Assembly: GCF_001278845.1 (NCBI RefSeq)
Contig: NZ_CP012590.1
Span: 3,038,001 to 3,102,000 of the forward strand
Length of the DNA stretch: 64,000 bases
DNA from: Actinomyces sp. oral taxon 414
Lineage (GTDB): Bacteria; Actinomycetota; Actinomycetes; Actinomycetales; Actinomycetaceae
Direction: 5' to 3'
In this document: piece by piece, positions 48,950-59,609 of the stretch
Layout of the letters: each line of letters begins with the position of its first letter
Numbering within the stretch: position 1 is the first letter of the stretch
The notes under the pieces: generated by a model
What the model was told of the DNA's origin: nothing
The model's input: the letters and a program-made list of their open reading frames with translations, nothing else
Databases searched by the model: none
Translations under genes and position numbers: made by a program

Positions 48950-49360
48950 ATGAGCATCCCGTCCCGGGCCGACCGGCCCGCGCCCGAGGACGTCTTCGAC
49001 CACCTGCGCCGCGAGGACGGCGAGCACGTGGGCTACATCGAGATGACCGCCGACGGCCGCTTCATCCCCTACGACCGGTTGTGGGTCCGCCGGGGCGGGG
49101 CGATGGAGCTCGACGAGGCGGAGGCGGCCCTGGACGAGGTCGGTCTGCGGTTCCTGGCGGAGGACTGGCTCCTCCAGGAGGCGGACGAGTCGGCGGGCGA
49201 GGCGACCTGGACGCGCGTCAGGATCCGCGAGGTCCATCGGGACCGCGTCGTCGTCGCCAGGGCGATGGAGGACCTGTCGGCCAACGTCGCCAAGGCCGTG
49301 GACCTCGTCGGCGGCATCGAACTGCCGCTGCCGACGACGCGCCTGCGCCCGGCGCGCTGA
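48950..49360 (+). CDS. Conserved hypothetical protein
   Basis: 136 residues, acidic, no membrane segment. The first half ([20 protein letters not shown]) and second half ([20 protein letters not shown]) look like a compact alpha/beta domain that I cannot name. TAGCCT lies seven bases before ATG 48950, suggesting a leaderless transcript divergent from dnaK. Confidence 0.6.
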   Translation: MSIPSRADRPAPEDVFDHLRREDGEHVGYIEMTADGRFIPYDRLWVRRGGAMELDEAEAALDEVGLRFLAEDWLLQEADESAGEATWTRVRIREVHRDRVVVARAMEDLSANVAKAVDLVGGIELPLPTTRLRPAR

Positions 49361-49440
49361 TCGGCGACCGCGATCGGCCCCGTGCGCACGGGGGGCGGCG
49401 CCGTCGGTCAGGGCTGAGCTTCCGCCCCCGCCCCTTCGCC

Positions 49441-49494
49441 GAAACCGGCGGAAGAGACACGCGAAACCGGCGATTCGATTCGATGCATCTGTCC
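49441..49494 (+). repeat. CCGGCGGAAA-type repeat with ATTCGATTCGATGCATC tail
   Basis: Two units, the second fused directly to the GATTCGATTCGATGCATC tail. The gap 49361-49804 holds this, the palindromic element below and no gene. Confidence 0.75.
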
Positions 49495-49563
49495 GGGCTC
49501 GCCGTCGAACCCGCACCATCTGGCGGATCGCGCGGGGAGGTTATGAGTCCTCCACCCCAGTTC

Positions 49564-49685
49564 TGGCGCCCCGGGAGGATCGTTCGCGCCCTCGCACCGG
49601 ATGCACCCGGCGGATTCCGCATGATTCCGCGGTTCACGCAGCGGCATCGTCGGGTGCGCCCCGGAACGATCCTCCCGGGGCGCCA
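49564..49685. repeat. 122-bp palindromic element with perfect 22-bp ends
   Basis: TGGCGCCCCGGGAGGATCGT(TC) at 49564-49585 is inverted at 49664-49685. The centre contains TTCCGCATGATTCCGCGGTT, shared in complement with the element at 13075-13287. Confidence 0.85.
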
Positions 49686-49804
49686 TCGCAGGCCCCGGGC
49701 GGGCGCCGCGGATTCCCGCCGGCTCCCATCGCCCCGAGAAGGCGGGCGCGCTGAGGCGCATGGAATGCATGCGGCCCAACCGGGGCGGAGAGGCCGGTCG
49801 GAGA

Positions 49805-51064
49805 TCAGAGCTGGTCGCGGCCCAGGCGCCGGGAGCGGGCGGCCGCCCGTTCCGCCTTGACGCGCTCGCGCTCACCCCTGTCGCGCAGTCCGAAGACGGC
49901 CAGCGCATTGGCGACCGCGCCCAGAACGACGATAACGATCCCGAAGGCGACCCCGCTCGTCGCGCCGCTCAACCCCACCAGCGGACTGGCGAGGCCGCCG
50001 AAGACGAACTGGACGAACCCCAGCAGCGCCGAGCCGGTGCCGGCCCACCGGCCGGTGCGCCCCAGCGCGATCGCCGGCAGGTTGCCGATGCAGGTGCCCA
50101 GGCCGACGACGTGCGCAATGAACAGGCTCACGGTGATCGCGGTCAGGAGCGCCCGGGAGTCCGCCCCGACCGGCCCGTCCAGCGCGCCCGCGCACACGAC
50201 GGCGAAGACGGCGGTGTAGGCGGCGGTCGCCATGCCCAGGATCCCCTGGAGGATGAAGGGCGCGGCTGACAGGTAGGCGGTGAGCAGCGCGTAGACGAGC
50301 GCGTTGATGACAATGACCCGAACGAAGACGCGGTCCTTCGACAGCGCCGCCGTCCCCTCGACGAGAACGCCCAGACCGCCGTCGTGGCGCCCGCCGGCGG
50401 GCAGGGCCTCGGGCACTCACAGGGCGACGGCGATGACGAGCAGCCCCTGGAACGCGGCGACGACGGCGAGGATCCCGCGCCAGCCCACCGGCCCGACGAG
50501 CGCGCCGCCGAAGATGGGGGCGACGACCGGGGCGATGCCCTGGATGGCCATGACCAGGGACAGGGCCCGGGCGGCGGTGATGCCGCGGGAGCGGTCGGAG
50601 ATGACGGCGCGGCCCAGCACCATGCCGGCCGCCCCGCCCAGCCCCTGGAAGAAGCGGGCGACGAGGAAAAGGCCCGCCCCCGGGGCGAGCGCGGCGCCCG
50701 CTCCGGCGACGAAGGCGAGGACCGAGCCCCACAGCAGGAGGGGGCGACGCCCGAAGCGGTCGGACAGGACGCCGATGCTCAGCTGTCCCAGCGCCACGCC
50801 CACGAGGAACATGGTCAGGGTCAGCTGCGTCGTCGAAGCGGAGACGCCGAGGTCCGCGGACATCCGGCTGAAGGCCGGCAGGTAGGCGTCCATGGCCAGC
50901 GGGGCGACGGCGGCGAGCGCGGCCAGGGCGATCAGGAGGGTGGGGGCGAAGGCGGTGCGCAGTCCGCCGGTCTGCGCGGGTCCGGTGGCGGGTCCGGCGG
51001 CGGTTGCGGCGGGCTCCCCCTTCCCCTTGGCAGGGGCGGGTCCGGAGGAAGGGGGTTTGATCAT
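49805..51064 (-). pseudogene. Bcr/CflA-like multidrug MFS exporter, split by one in-frame stop
   Basis: Two halves in the same frame, 215 and 203 codons, separated only by TGA at 50417-50419. The first half has helices 1-6 with LSDRFGRRPLLLWGSVLAFV (motif A) and MDAYLPAFSRMSADLGVS, typical of Bcr/CflA. The second starts VPEALPAGG, the loop that normally follows helix 6, and supplies the remaining helices. One base change (for example TGG to TGA) would explain it. It could also be a sequencing error or readthrough. Confidence 0.8.
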
Positions 51065-51256
51065 GACAAGAGGTTACGAAGACGGGTTCACCCGCATGTC
51101 AGCGCCGTCGGGCGTGAGATCCTCCACGCCGGACCGGTCGGCCCGCCGGGCGGGCCCGGCCCGAACGGACAGCGGGACCGGTCCGCCGCCCGCGCTCCCG
51201 CAGGAGCATGGGCGGCGGACCGGTTCCGATTTCGAGGCGGGGCGGGCCGCCCGTCC

Positions 51257-51295
51257 GTTTCCGCCGGTTTCGCGTGTCGTTTCCGCCGGTTTCGG
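51257..51295 (-). repeat. CCGGCGGAAA-type repeat, two units inverted
   Basis: TTTCCGCCGGTTTCGCGTGT then CGTTTCCGCCGG, 27 bases past the end of the permease gene. Confidence 0.8.
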
Positions 51296-51321
51296 CGAGG
51301 GGGAGGGACGCGGGCGGGCGG

Positions 51322-52517
51322 TCACTGCGCGTTGAGCGCGGCGGTCGGCGGAGTGCGGGACGCCCGGATCGCCGGGTACAGCCCCGCGACGGCGCCGATG
51401 ACGACCGTGACCGCCAGCCCCGCCAGAACCACCAGCATCGGCAGGGCGAAGAGCCACCCGTTGACCGCCGTCATGCCGTAGGTCACGCCCACGCCTATGA
51501 CGCATCCCAGCGCGCCGCCCAGCCCCGCCAGGAGCAGCGCCTCGGCGAGGAACTGGATGAGGATGTGGCGGCGCATGGCCCCCAGCGCCCGGCGCAGGCC
51601 GATCTCGCGGCGCCGCTCCAGCACCGAGATGATCATGGTGTTGGCCACCCCGATGCCGCCCACGAGCAGGGCGATTGAGCCGACCCCCGCCAGCAGGGTG
51701 GTGAAGGCCTGATCGGCGGCGTTCTTGGCGGCCAGGGCGTCCGAGGGCCGCGAGACCTTGACGGCGCCCGGCGCCTGGGGCGAGATCGTGGGGCCGATCA
51801 GGGACCGCACCCGCTCGACGGCGGAGTCCTCGCTGCGCTCGTAGATGGTGGTGGGATTGGCCTCGTGGCCGAACAGCTGCTTGGCCACGGACTCCCCGAT
51901 GAGCGCCGCGTTGTCGAGCTCGGGGGCCAGCGCGGAGGGCTTGAGGATCCCGACCACGGTGAAGTACGTCCCGCCGAGCCACACCTGGGTCCCGGGCTCC
52001 ACCACGCCCAGGCGCTGGGCGGCGGTGGCCCCGAGCACGGTCGCCGGGTAGGAGGACGTGGCCTCGTTGAGCCAGGATCCCTTGTCGACCTCGCCGGCGA
52101 CGACGTCGAGCAGCCCCTTCTCGGCCACGAGGGTCGCAATGCCGCCGGTGGCCTGCTTGTCGCTCAGGGCGCTGCGGTAGACGGAGGCGGACTTGACCAG
52201 CGAGGTCGAGCTCGCCTGCTGGATGCCGTCGATCTGCCTGATCCGTCCCACGGCATCGGTGGGGAGCTTGATGTTCGTGCCGCTGAAGTCGGCCCCCGGG
52301 GTGACGGTGAGCATATTGGTGCCCAGGGACTCCAGCTGGGCCGTGAGCTGGGCGCGGCTGGAGGTGGAGATGCCGACGACGGCGATCATGGCGGCAATGC
52401 CGATGGCAATGCCCAGGGCGGACAGGAAGGCGCGCATCGGCCGGGCGCGCAGGCCGGTGCCGGCCAGGCGCAGGACGTCCGAGCCGCGCAGGCGCGGGTG
52501 CTGCAGTCTCTCCTTGC

Positions 52518-52521
<4 letters not shown>
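51322..52521 (-). CDS. MacB-like ABC transporter permease (FtsX family)
   Basis: 399 residues. An N-terminal helix (FLSALGIAIGIAAMIAVVGI), a large extracytoplasmic domain, and three C-terminal helices with GSIALLVGGIGVANTMIISV and RRREIGLRRALGAMRRHILI, the FtsX/MacB signature. With the ATPase and adaptor it forms an export or envelope mechanotransduction complex. The ATG overlaps the ATPase stop (ATGA). Confidence 0.92.
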
Positions 52522-53350
<829 letters not shown>

Positions 53351-53354
<4 letters not shown>

Positions 53355-54472
53355 CGCTGCGGCACCACCACGCGCTGGCCCTCGGCCAGGCCCTCGCCGG
53401 AGACCTCGACCCGTCCGCCCGCGAACATGCCGGTGGTGACCGGCACCTTGCGGGTGGAGCCGTCGTCGTTCACGACCTCGACGCCGAACTGGTCGGCGGT
53501 CAGGGCGATGAGGGCGCTGACGGGCACGGACAGGACGTTCTCGCGCTTCTCGCTGGGCAGGCCCACCGTCACCGAGACCTCCTGGAAGCTGGAGGTGGCC
53601 GACAGGTCGTCCGGCACCACGGTCAGGGGGATGAACCGCTCCTTGCTGCTGTTGTCGCTGCCCGTCTTCTCCACCGGGGTGCCCACGGCGGTGATGGTGC
53701 CCGTCGACTCCACGGCGCCCGGCAGGTGCAGGGCGACCTTGTTGCCGACGACGGCGAGCTGCTGGTCGGCGAGCTTGAGGTTGACGTCGACGACCTGGGC
53801 GGTGGAGGTGGCATTGTAGAGGTCGCTCTGGGTGGCCGCGGTGTCCCCCAGCCGGCTCTTGAGCTCGCCCACGCGCAGGTCCCCGGCGTCGAAGACGATG
53901 CGCCCCAGGGGCAGTGAGCCGGTGCGCTCCAGACCCACGGCCTTCTGCCAGGCCCTGACGGCCTGGATGGTGCGCCAGCCGAAGTTCCCGTCGGGCTCGG
54001 CCTGCATATGGCCCATCTCCCCCAGGACGGTCTGGAGCTGGGTGATGTCCTCGCCGTTGCTCATGCCCGACTCGAAGGCGCGCCAGGCGGGCACGCTGCC
54101 CCGGAACAGGTAGGCGGGCTCGTCCCCCACCTGGTACAGGCACTCCCCGGAGTGGATGACGGCGCCGGCGGTCGGCAGCTGGGTGACGACGCCCTGGAAG
54201 CCGGAGCGCACCGTGTGGGAGTCGGCGAAACGCAGGGTCCCCTGGGCGCTGGTCTCGCCCTGCAGGTCCCCGCGGGTGATCTCCCCGGTGGCGCCGGTGA
54301 AGCCGGTCGGCTTCTCCTTCTCCCCGCGCCCCATGGGCAGGGCCCCGCGGGCGATGGCGATGCCGGTCCCCCCGCCGGCGAGGAGCACCGCGGCCCCCAG
54401 GCCTATGAGGAGGCGGCGGCGGGTGGTGCGGCCCCGGCCGGGGTCGTCAGTCGTGGTCGTGTCGGTGCTCAT
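53351..54472 (-). CDS. Efflux adaptor protein with peptidoglycan-binding-like domain (MacA-like)
   Basis: 373 residues. An N-terminal anchor helix (RRRLLIGLGAAVLLAGGGTG), a barrel segment (GTLRFADSHTVRSGFQGVVT), a PGBD-1-like domain (EDITQLQTVLGEMGHMQAEP, FGWRTIQAVRAWQKAVGL) and a C-terminal beta region ending GLAEGQRVVVP. This layout is common in Gram-positive MacA-like adaptors, which bridge the permease and the cell wall. GGAGGAATTC precedes the ATG. Confidence 0.85.
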
Positions 54473-54499
54473 GAATTCCTCCGTCGATGTTGAAACGTC

Positions 54500-54652
54500 T
54501 TACTCGTTGCGCGCGGACCCGGCGCCGGGGGCGGGCGGGAGGGCTGTGGAACCGACCTCGTCCTCGTCATCGCCCCGATCACTGCGGGCGATCGCGCACA
54601 GGGTCCGCACCATCGATGCGACGGCGACCAGTCCGGTTCCGCGCTTGTTCAT
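54500..54652 (-). CDS. Small ORF (50 residues) heading the MacAB-like operon
   Basis: MNKRGTGLVAVASMVRTLCA, then a charged IARSDRGDDEDE segment and a Pro/Ala-rich end. GGAGAG stands before the ATG, and its TAA lies 27 bases before the adaptor start. It could be a leader peptide, a small membrane-associated subunit or a chance frame. No homologue is recognised. Confidence 0.4.
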   Translation of the reverse strand: MNKRGTGLVAVASMVRTLCAIARSDRGDDEDEVGSTALPPAPGAGSARNE

Positions 54653-54733
54653 GTGACTCTCCATTCCCCCGGGGCCGCGTCGGCCCCGATCCGGGCGCCG
54701 GTGCGGCCCGGTCCGCTATGTCGGGTCAACTCA

Positions 54734-54763
54734 AGCGGAGTGGATGTTGCGAGGGCCTTCAGG
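54734..54763. promoter_or_regulatory. 30-bp conserved box, site 2
   Basis: Same box as 42192-42221 with two differences. TTACGG follows 13 bases after the start of TTCAGG. It lies in the divergent region between the MacAB-like operon and the phosphodiester glycosidase gene. Confidence 0.65.
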
Positions 54764-54887
54764 CTTTCACTTACGGTTCCTTAACCCCGCCCCCGGGTCC
54801 GCGCGCCGGGCGCCGGCCGCTTCTTCACAGTGGCGCCACAGGGCCGCCCTACAGGCGCCACACGGCCGCCGTCGAGGGTGGGGCGCC

Positions 54888-55889
54888 ATGAGCAGCACGC
54901 AGACCCCGAAAGCGCCGGGCGCCCCCGGCCCCGAGGCGCCGCCCCGCGAGAAGCACACCCGCCGCCGCCTCCTCATGGGGGGCGCCGCCGTCCTGGGCCT
55001 GGCCGCCACCGGCACGAGCGCCTGGGCGCTGGACCGCTTCGTCATCGATCACACCGAGATCTCCGACGTCGCCGCCTACGAGGCCGCCCACTCCTCCGTC
55101 ACTCCCGCGCAGGCCGCCGCGGCCACCGAGGTGACGGTGACCGACACCGCCTACACCTCCTCCAATACCTCCATCACCATTGCGCAGGCCTCCACCGGCT
55201 CCGGCTCGGACACGATCACCTACTACACGGCCGACGTCGTCGTATCCGACGCCACGGCGCTGCGCAGCGCCTTCGCCAACAACGAGTACGGCACCAATAT
55301 CACCGCCAAGCCCAGCCGGATCGCCGCCGAGCACGACGCCGTCCTGGCCATCAACGGCGACTACTACGGCTTCCGCACCGACGGCATCCTCATCCGCAAC
55401 GGCGTGGTCTACCGCGACGACGGCGTGCGCCAGGGCCTCGCCCTCTACGCCGACGGCCGCGCCGAGGTCTACGACGAAACCGCCACCACCGCGCAGGCGC
55501 TCATCAACGCCGGGGTGTGGAACACCTGCTCCTTCGGGCCAGCCCTGGTCAACGGCGGGGCGGTACTCCAGGGCATCGACGACGTCGAGGTGGACACGAA
55601 CTTCGGCAACCACTCCATCCAGGGACCCCAGCCGCGCACCGCCTTGGGCTGGGTCGGATCGGGCCACTACCTGCTCGTCGTCGTCGACGGGCGCGACGAG
55701 GGTTACTCGCGCGGCGCCACCATGACCGAGCTCGCCCGGATCATGGCCGACCTGGGCTGCCAGGTCGCCTACAACCTCGACGGCGGCGGCTCCTCGGCCA
55801 TGTATTGGAACGGGCAGATCATCAACCAGCCCTCCAACGGCGGCGAGCGCGCCACCTCCGACATCCTCTATATCGCGCAGGGGGCCTGA
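54888..55889 (+). CDS. Phosphodiester glycosidase family protein (NAGPA/DUF2233)
   Basis: 333 residues. An N-terminal RRRLLMGGAAVLGLAATGTS (twin-arginine-like signal or anchor) is followed by the NAGPA domain: HDAVLAINGDYYGFRTDGIL, NTCSFGPALVNGG and YNLDGGGSSAMYWNG. Members remove N-acetylglucosamine from phosphodiesters or act on cell-wall glycopolymers. It is followed one base later by a glycosyltransferase, which points to surface glycan metabolism. Confidence 0.9.
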   Translation: MSSTQTPKAPGAPGPEAPPREKHTRRRLLMGGAAVLGLAATGTSAWALDRFVIDHTEISDVAAYEAAHSSVTPAQAAAATEVTVTDTAYTSSNTSITIAQASTGSGSDTITYYTADVVVSDATALRSAFANNEYGTNITAKPSRIAAEHDAVLAINGDYYGFRTDGILIRNGVVYRDDGVRQGLALYADGRAEVYDETATTAQALINAGVWNTCSFGPALVNGGAVLQGIDDVEVDTNFGNHSIQGPQPRTALGWVGSGHYLLVVVDGRDEGYSRGATMTELARIMADLGCQVAYNLDGGGSSAMYWNGQIINQPSNGGERATSDILYIAQGA

Positions 55890-55890
55890 G

Positions 55891-57075
55891 ATGTCCACGA
55901 CCACACGTCCGTCCGCCGGTCCCCACCCCGTGCGCCCCCGCCTGGCGGGCGCCGGCTGCCCCCGCCCCTCCGGACCGGCCCGCCGGGCCCTGGCCGGACC
56001 GGCCGCCCGCCGGGCCGGACCCCGCCCCGCGCGCCGTACGATCGGGACGGGCCGGCCCGCCCTGGTCGTCCTCATCCCCGCCTACCAGCCCGACGAGCGG
56101 CTCGTGGGCCTGGTGGAGGATTTGCGGCGCGACCTGGCGGGCTGCCGGGTGCTCATCGTCGACGACGGCTCCGACCCGGCCTGCGCCCCGATCTTCGCCG
56201 CGGCCCGCGAGCGCGGGGCGCAGGTGGTCTCCCACCCGGTCAACGCGGGCAAGGGCGAGGCGCTGCGCACCGGGCTGGCGCGGGCGCGCCGGCTCTGGCC
56301 GGGGGCGGACGTGGTGTGCGCCGACGCCGACGGCCAGCACACGCCGTCGGACATCGCCTCCGTGGCGCGGCGGGTGCACGCCACCGGGCGCATGACGCTG
56401 GGGGTGAGGGAGTTCACCGGATCCGTACCGCTGCGCAGCCGCCTGGGCAACGACGTGACGGCCCTGCTGTTCCGCGGGGCGACCGGCTGGCGGCTGCGCG
56501 ACACCCAGACGGGTCTGCGCGGCTACCCGGCGGGCGGCTACGACTGGATGCTGGAGGTGGCGGGCAGCCGCTACGAGTACGAGCTGAGCGCCCTGCTGCG
56601 GGCCCGCGAACTGGGCCTGGAGGTGGAGGAGGTCGGCATTGCCACGGTCTACGAGCCGGGCAACGCCTCCTCCCACTTCCGGCCGCTGCGGGACTCGGCC
56701 CGCATCTACGCGCCCCTGCTGCGCTTCACGGGGGCGAGCCTGGCGAGCTTCGCCATCGACTGGATCGGCGTCATGGTCCTGCACCTGCTTACCGGCGACC
56801 TGCTGGTCAGCGCGGTGGGGGCGCGGCTGGTGAGCGGGACCGCGAACTTCTTCATGAACCGGCGCGTCTTCCGGGCGGCGCCCGGGACGGTGGGCCGCAC
56901 GGCAGTGCGCTACGCGGCCCTGGCGGTCGTGCTCCTGGCGGCGAGCTACGCGGCCCTGCGGGTCCTGACCGGGATCGGCGTCCCCCTGGGGGCCGCCAAG
57001 ATCATCGGGGACGGCGCGATCTACGTGGCCGGCTACCTGGTGCAGCGGCGGGTGGTGTTCCGGGAGCGGGCCTGA
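55891..57075 (+). CDS. GT2 glycosyltransferase fused to a GtrA-like membrane domain
   Basis: 394 residues. A Pro/Arg/Ala-rich N-terminus of about 50 residues precedes the GT2 domain: LVVLIPAYQPDERLVGLVED, VLIVDDGSDPACAP and VVCADADGQHTPSDIASVAR, of the dolichol-phosphate-mannose synthase type. The C-terminal third is a four-helix GtrA-type domain (SFAIDWIGVMVLHLLTGDLL, SGTANFFMNRRVFR). It probably makes and moves a polyprenyl-linked sugar. Coupled to the upstream glycosidase gene. Confidence 0.9.
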   Translation: MSTTTRPSAGPHPVRPRLAGAGCPRPSGPARRALAGPAARRAGPRPARRTIGTGRPALVVLIPAYQPDERLVGLVEDLRRDLAGCRVLIVDDGSDPACAPIFAAARERGAQVVSHPVNAGKGEALRTGLARARRLWPGADVVCADADGQHTPSDIASVARRVHATGRMTLGVREFTGSVPLRSRLGNDVTALLFRGATGWRLRDTQTGLRGYPAGGYDWMLEVAGSRYEYELSALLRARELGLEVEEVGIATVYEPGNASSHFRPLRDSARIYAPLLRFTGASLASFAIDWIGVMVLHLLTGDLLVSAVGARLVSGTANFFMNRRVFRAAPGTVGRTAVRYAALAVVLLAASYAALRVLTGIGVPLGAAKIIGDGAIYVAGYLVQRRVVFRERA

Positions 57076-57167
57076 GGCCCCGATCCGCCGAGACCGGCGG
57101 CTACTCATCGCCGTCGTCGGCCGCCGGTCCCGGCCTCGTCGTCGGCCGCCGGCCCCGGCCTCGCGCC

Positions 57168-57277
57168 CGAATCCATTGCAAAGGCCCCGATCCCGCCGGG
57201 CGGGAGGAACAATCCCGTTCATCCCGGGATTTCCTCCACCGCCGACGGCGCCGTGTGCTCCCGTTGCAACGGATTCG
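57168..57277. repeat. 110-bp MITE-like element with 14-bp ends
   Basis: CGAATCCATTGCAA (57168-57181) is inverted at 57264-57277 with one mismatch. Inside, AAAGGCCCCGATC and CGCCGG recall the 120-bp element at 9662-9781. The rest of the 316-bp gap 57076-57391 shows no gene. Confidence 0.65.
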
Positions 57278-57391
57278 GACGCGCCGCCCGAGCCGGCTGC
57301 GGCGCGCACCCGATCGGTGAAACCGCGACGCGCCGTTCTCATCGTCTCCGATCTCCACGCCGGTACATCACGATTTAGATAGCCTCGTTGT

Positions 57392-59140
57392 ATGACCGCG
57401 AGCAACATTCTTGAGACGACCGACTGGTCGCATCTGCTCCACGCCCACGGCACCGCGGAGGGGGCGGTCCCCGCGCTCAAGACCCTTCAGGGCGAGGACC
57501 CGGACCCGATGGCCGAGGCCGTCGACGTCCTGGAGCCGTACTTCCTCCGCCAGAGCACGCCCTACCCGGCCACGCCGGCGGCACTGCGCTACGTCCTGGC
57601 GATCCTCGCCGAGTGGGGGGCCGAGCGTGCCGGAGACGAGTCCCTCGCCGACGTCGCCGAGGGCCTGAGCATCTTCGTGCGCAACATCGGATTCCTCCTG
57701 CGCCGCTGCGAGGAGGACCTGGCCGGCCGCGCCGTCGACGCGCAGGCGGCACAGCGGGCCCGCGAGATCCTCGACGAGCGCGCCGCCGCGCCGGACCCCG
57801 CGGCCGGGGCGTCGGCGTCGGGGTCTGCGTCTGCGGCCGGGACGCCCGACGGCGCCGGAGCCGCCGGAGCCCACGCCGCACCCGAGCGGGGCGGGCCCCC
57901 CGCGAAGGGGGACGACGTGTGGGAGGCGCTGGGAGAGCTGCGCGACCCCCTCATCTACAACGCCGGCCTGGAGCTGATGGGCCTGACCTCCGAGGTCCTC
58001 GACGTCTTCGTGCCCCGGGTGCCGCGACCCAATGGCCGCATCGACCTGGAGACGCTGGACACCGTGGTGCCGTGGCTCGTCCTGCCCGGGGCGGACGACG
58101 CCCGCACGGCCGTCCTCGCGGAGGTCTGCGACCGGCTGGACGGACTCGACCCGGCCGACCCGCGTCAGCGCGAGGAGCGGCGCACCCTCGTCCAGGTGCT
58201 CGTCGACCTCAAGGAGGACCTGTCCGGCCTGGGCGAGGACGAGGACCCCGCGGTGCGCGCCCTGGCCGCCATCAGCCGGCCCGAGCACGAGGGCGCCGTC
58301 CCCGAGCTGGTGCGGGCGCTCCAGCGCATGACCGAGGAGGACCCCGAGAACGTCTACGGCCCCACGTGGACGGAGATCCGCGACCAGGCGGACAGCGCCG
58401 TCATCCGGGTCAAGGCGCCCCTGGAGGCGCTCCTGCCCGCCGCCCTGGCCCGCATCGGGGCGTCGACGGGATTCCTGCCCGACCACGACTGGCTCCCCCT
58501 GGTCACCCACGGCTTCCCGCCCAGCGACGGGGAGGTGTGGGAGCGGCTCTTGCCCGAGACGCCGTCGGACGCCCAGATCCAGGTGCTGGCGGCGCTCGCA
58601 GACAACCCCCACCAGTGGGACCCGGGCAATGAGCACGCCGTCGCCGCTCGCTCCTACCTGGGGCTGGGCTCCATGTCCCGCGAGGAGTTGAGGGCGCTCG
58701 TGGACCGCCACCGCGCCGCCGGGCCGGGCGGTCGGGTCACCAGGGTCTCCCGCCGGGCGGCGGCGCGGGCCGCGCAGTCCGCTCAGTCCGCCCAGGCTGC
58801 GCCGCCCACGCTGCCCACGCCGGTCGTGCAGCCCGCGCCGCCCACACGGACCGCCCAGGCTGTGCCGCCTACTCAGCCCACACCACCTGCCCAGCCCACA
58901 CCACCTGCTCAGCCCGCGCAGTTCGCACCGCCCACACTGCCCACGCCGGTCGTGCAGCCCGCGCCGCCCACACGGACCGCCCAGGCTGCGCCGCCTGCCC
59001 AGCCCACACCACCTGCCCAGCCCGCGCAGTTCGCACCGTCCGCGCTCGGGCCTCAGCCGGGTCCGACGGGTGACGCGAGCGCCGACGGCGGCGCCGGGCC
59101 GAGTCACGCCGAGCGGCCGGCCCGCGCCCCGCAACCGTAG
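57392..59140 (+). CDS. Large helical protein with Pro/Ala-rich repeat tail
   Basis: 582 residues. The N-terminus (ILETTDWSHLLHAHGTAEGA, then LRYVLAILAEWGAER) resembles HEAT-like immunity or adaptor proteins of actinomycetes. A low-complexity Ala/Ser/Gly linker (about 130-170) and a second helical region up to about 450 follow. The tail from about 465 consists of imperfect PAQPTPPAQ-type repeats. No signal peptide or helix is seen. TAGCCT lies six bases before ATG 57392. Function unknown. Confidence 0.65.
   Translation: MTASNILETTDWSHLLHAHGTAEGAVPALKTLQGEDPDPMAEAVDVLEPYFLRQSTPYPATPAALRYVLAILAEWGAERAGDESLADVAEGLSIFVRNIGFLLRRCEEDLAGRAVDAQAAQRAREILDERAAAPDPAAGASASGSASAAGTPDGAGAAGAHAAPERGGPPAKGDDVWEALGELRDPLIYNAGLELMGLTSEVLDVFVPRVPRPNGRIDLETLDTVVPWLVLPGADDARTAVLAEVCDRLDGLDPADPRQREERRTLVQVLVDLKEDLSGLGEDEDPAVRALAAISRPEHEGAVPELVRALQRMTEEDPENVYGPTWTEIRDQADSAVIRVKAPLEALLPAALARIGASTGFLPDHDWLPLVTHGFPPSDGEVWERLLPETPSDAQIQVLAALADNPHQWDPGNEHAVAARSYLGLGSMSREELRALVDRHRAAGPGGRVTRVSRRAAARAAQSAQSAQAAPPTLPTPVVQPAPPTRTAQAVPPTQPTPPAQPTPPAQPAQFAPPTLPTPVVQPAPPTRTAQAAPPAQPTPPAQPAQFAPSALGPQPGPTGDASADGGAGPSHAERPARAPQP
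58799..59032 (+). repeat. Two long in-frame repeats in the Pro/Ala-rich tail
   Basis: Unit 1 (58799-58924, 42 codons) and unit 2 (58925-59032, 36 codons) both begin APPTLPTPVVQPAPPTRTAQ and end QPAQF. They differ by one internal PPAQPT block, so the copy number is probably variable. Confidence 0.85.
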
Positions 59141-59207
59141 GACCGCGGCGGGATGCGGATGAGTCCCGTCGGCGCCGCATCCGCGCCCGCCCGAGTCGTC
59201 GCCGCCC

Positions 59208-59609
59208 TCAGGCGGCGAGGGGATCGACGACGGCGAGGCTGCGGGCGCGGGCCGCAGCGGCCAGGCGGGCGTCGTGGGTGAGGACGGTGACGGGATCGCG
59301 CGGGCGGTCCAGCAGCGTTGCGGTGGCCAGGTGAATGGCGTCGAGGGATTTGAGTTCCCCGGTCAGGGCGCAGGCTCGCTCAACGACGGCGTCGTGAATG
59401 TCCACGGTCTCGACTCCATCGAAGAATTCCTCGGCGATGTCCAGCGGCAGGCCCTCGCGATGGAGGGCTCTGGACACCTCGATCCGAAGCAGGGCGGAGG
59501 ACAGCACTCGTTCCGCGGGTTCAAGCCGCTCAAAAAAAGCCTTGGCCGAGGACGCCCCCTCCTGTTTGAGAAGGATCAGCAGGACCACTGACGTGTCAAG
59601 ATAGATCAT
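59208..59609 (-). CDS. PIN-domain ribonuclease toxin, VapC-like
   Basis: 133 residues. The acidic active-site residues are visible: Asp in MIYLDTSVVLLI, Glu in LLRIEVSRALH, Asp in LKSLDAIHLATA and Asp in VLTHDARLAAA. It would cleave RNA when not bound by its antitoxin. It overlaps the upstream antitoxin gene by four bases, the classic toxin-antitoxin arrangement. Confidence 0.9.
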   Translation of the reverse strand: MIYLDTSVVLLILLKQEGASSAKAFFERLEPAERVLSSALLRIEVSRALHREGLPLDIAEEFFDGVETVDIHDAVVERACALTGELKSLDAIHLATATLLDRPRDPVTVLTHDARLAAAARARSLAVVDPLAA

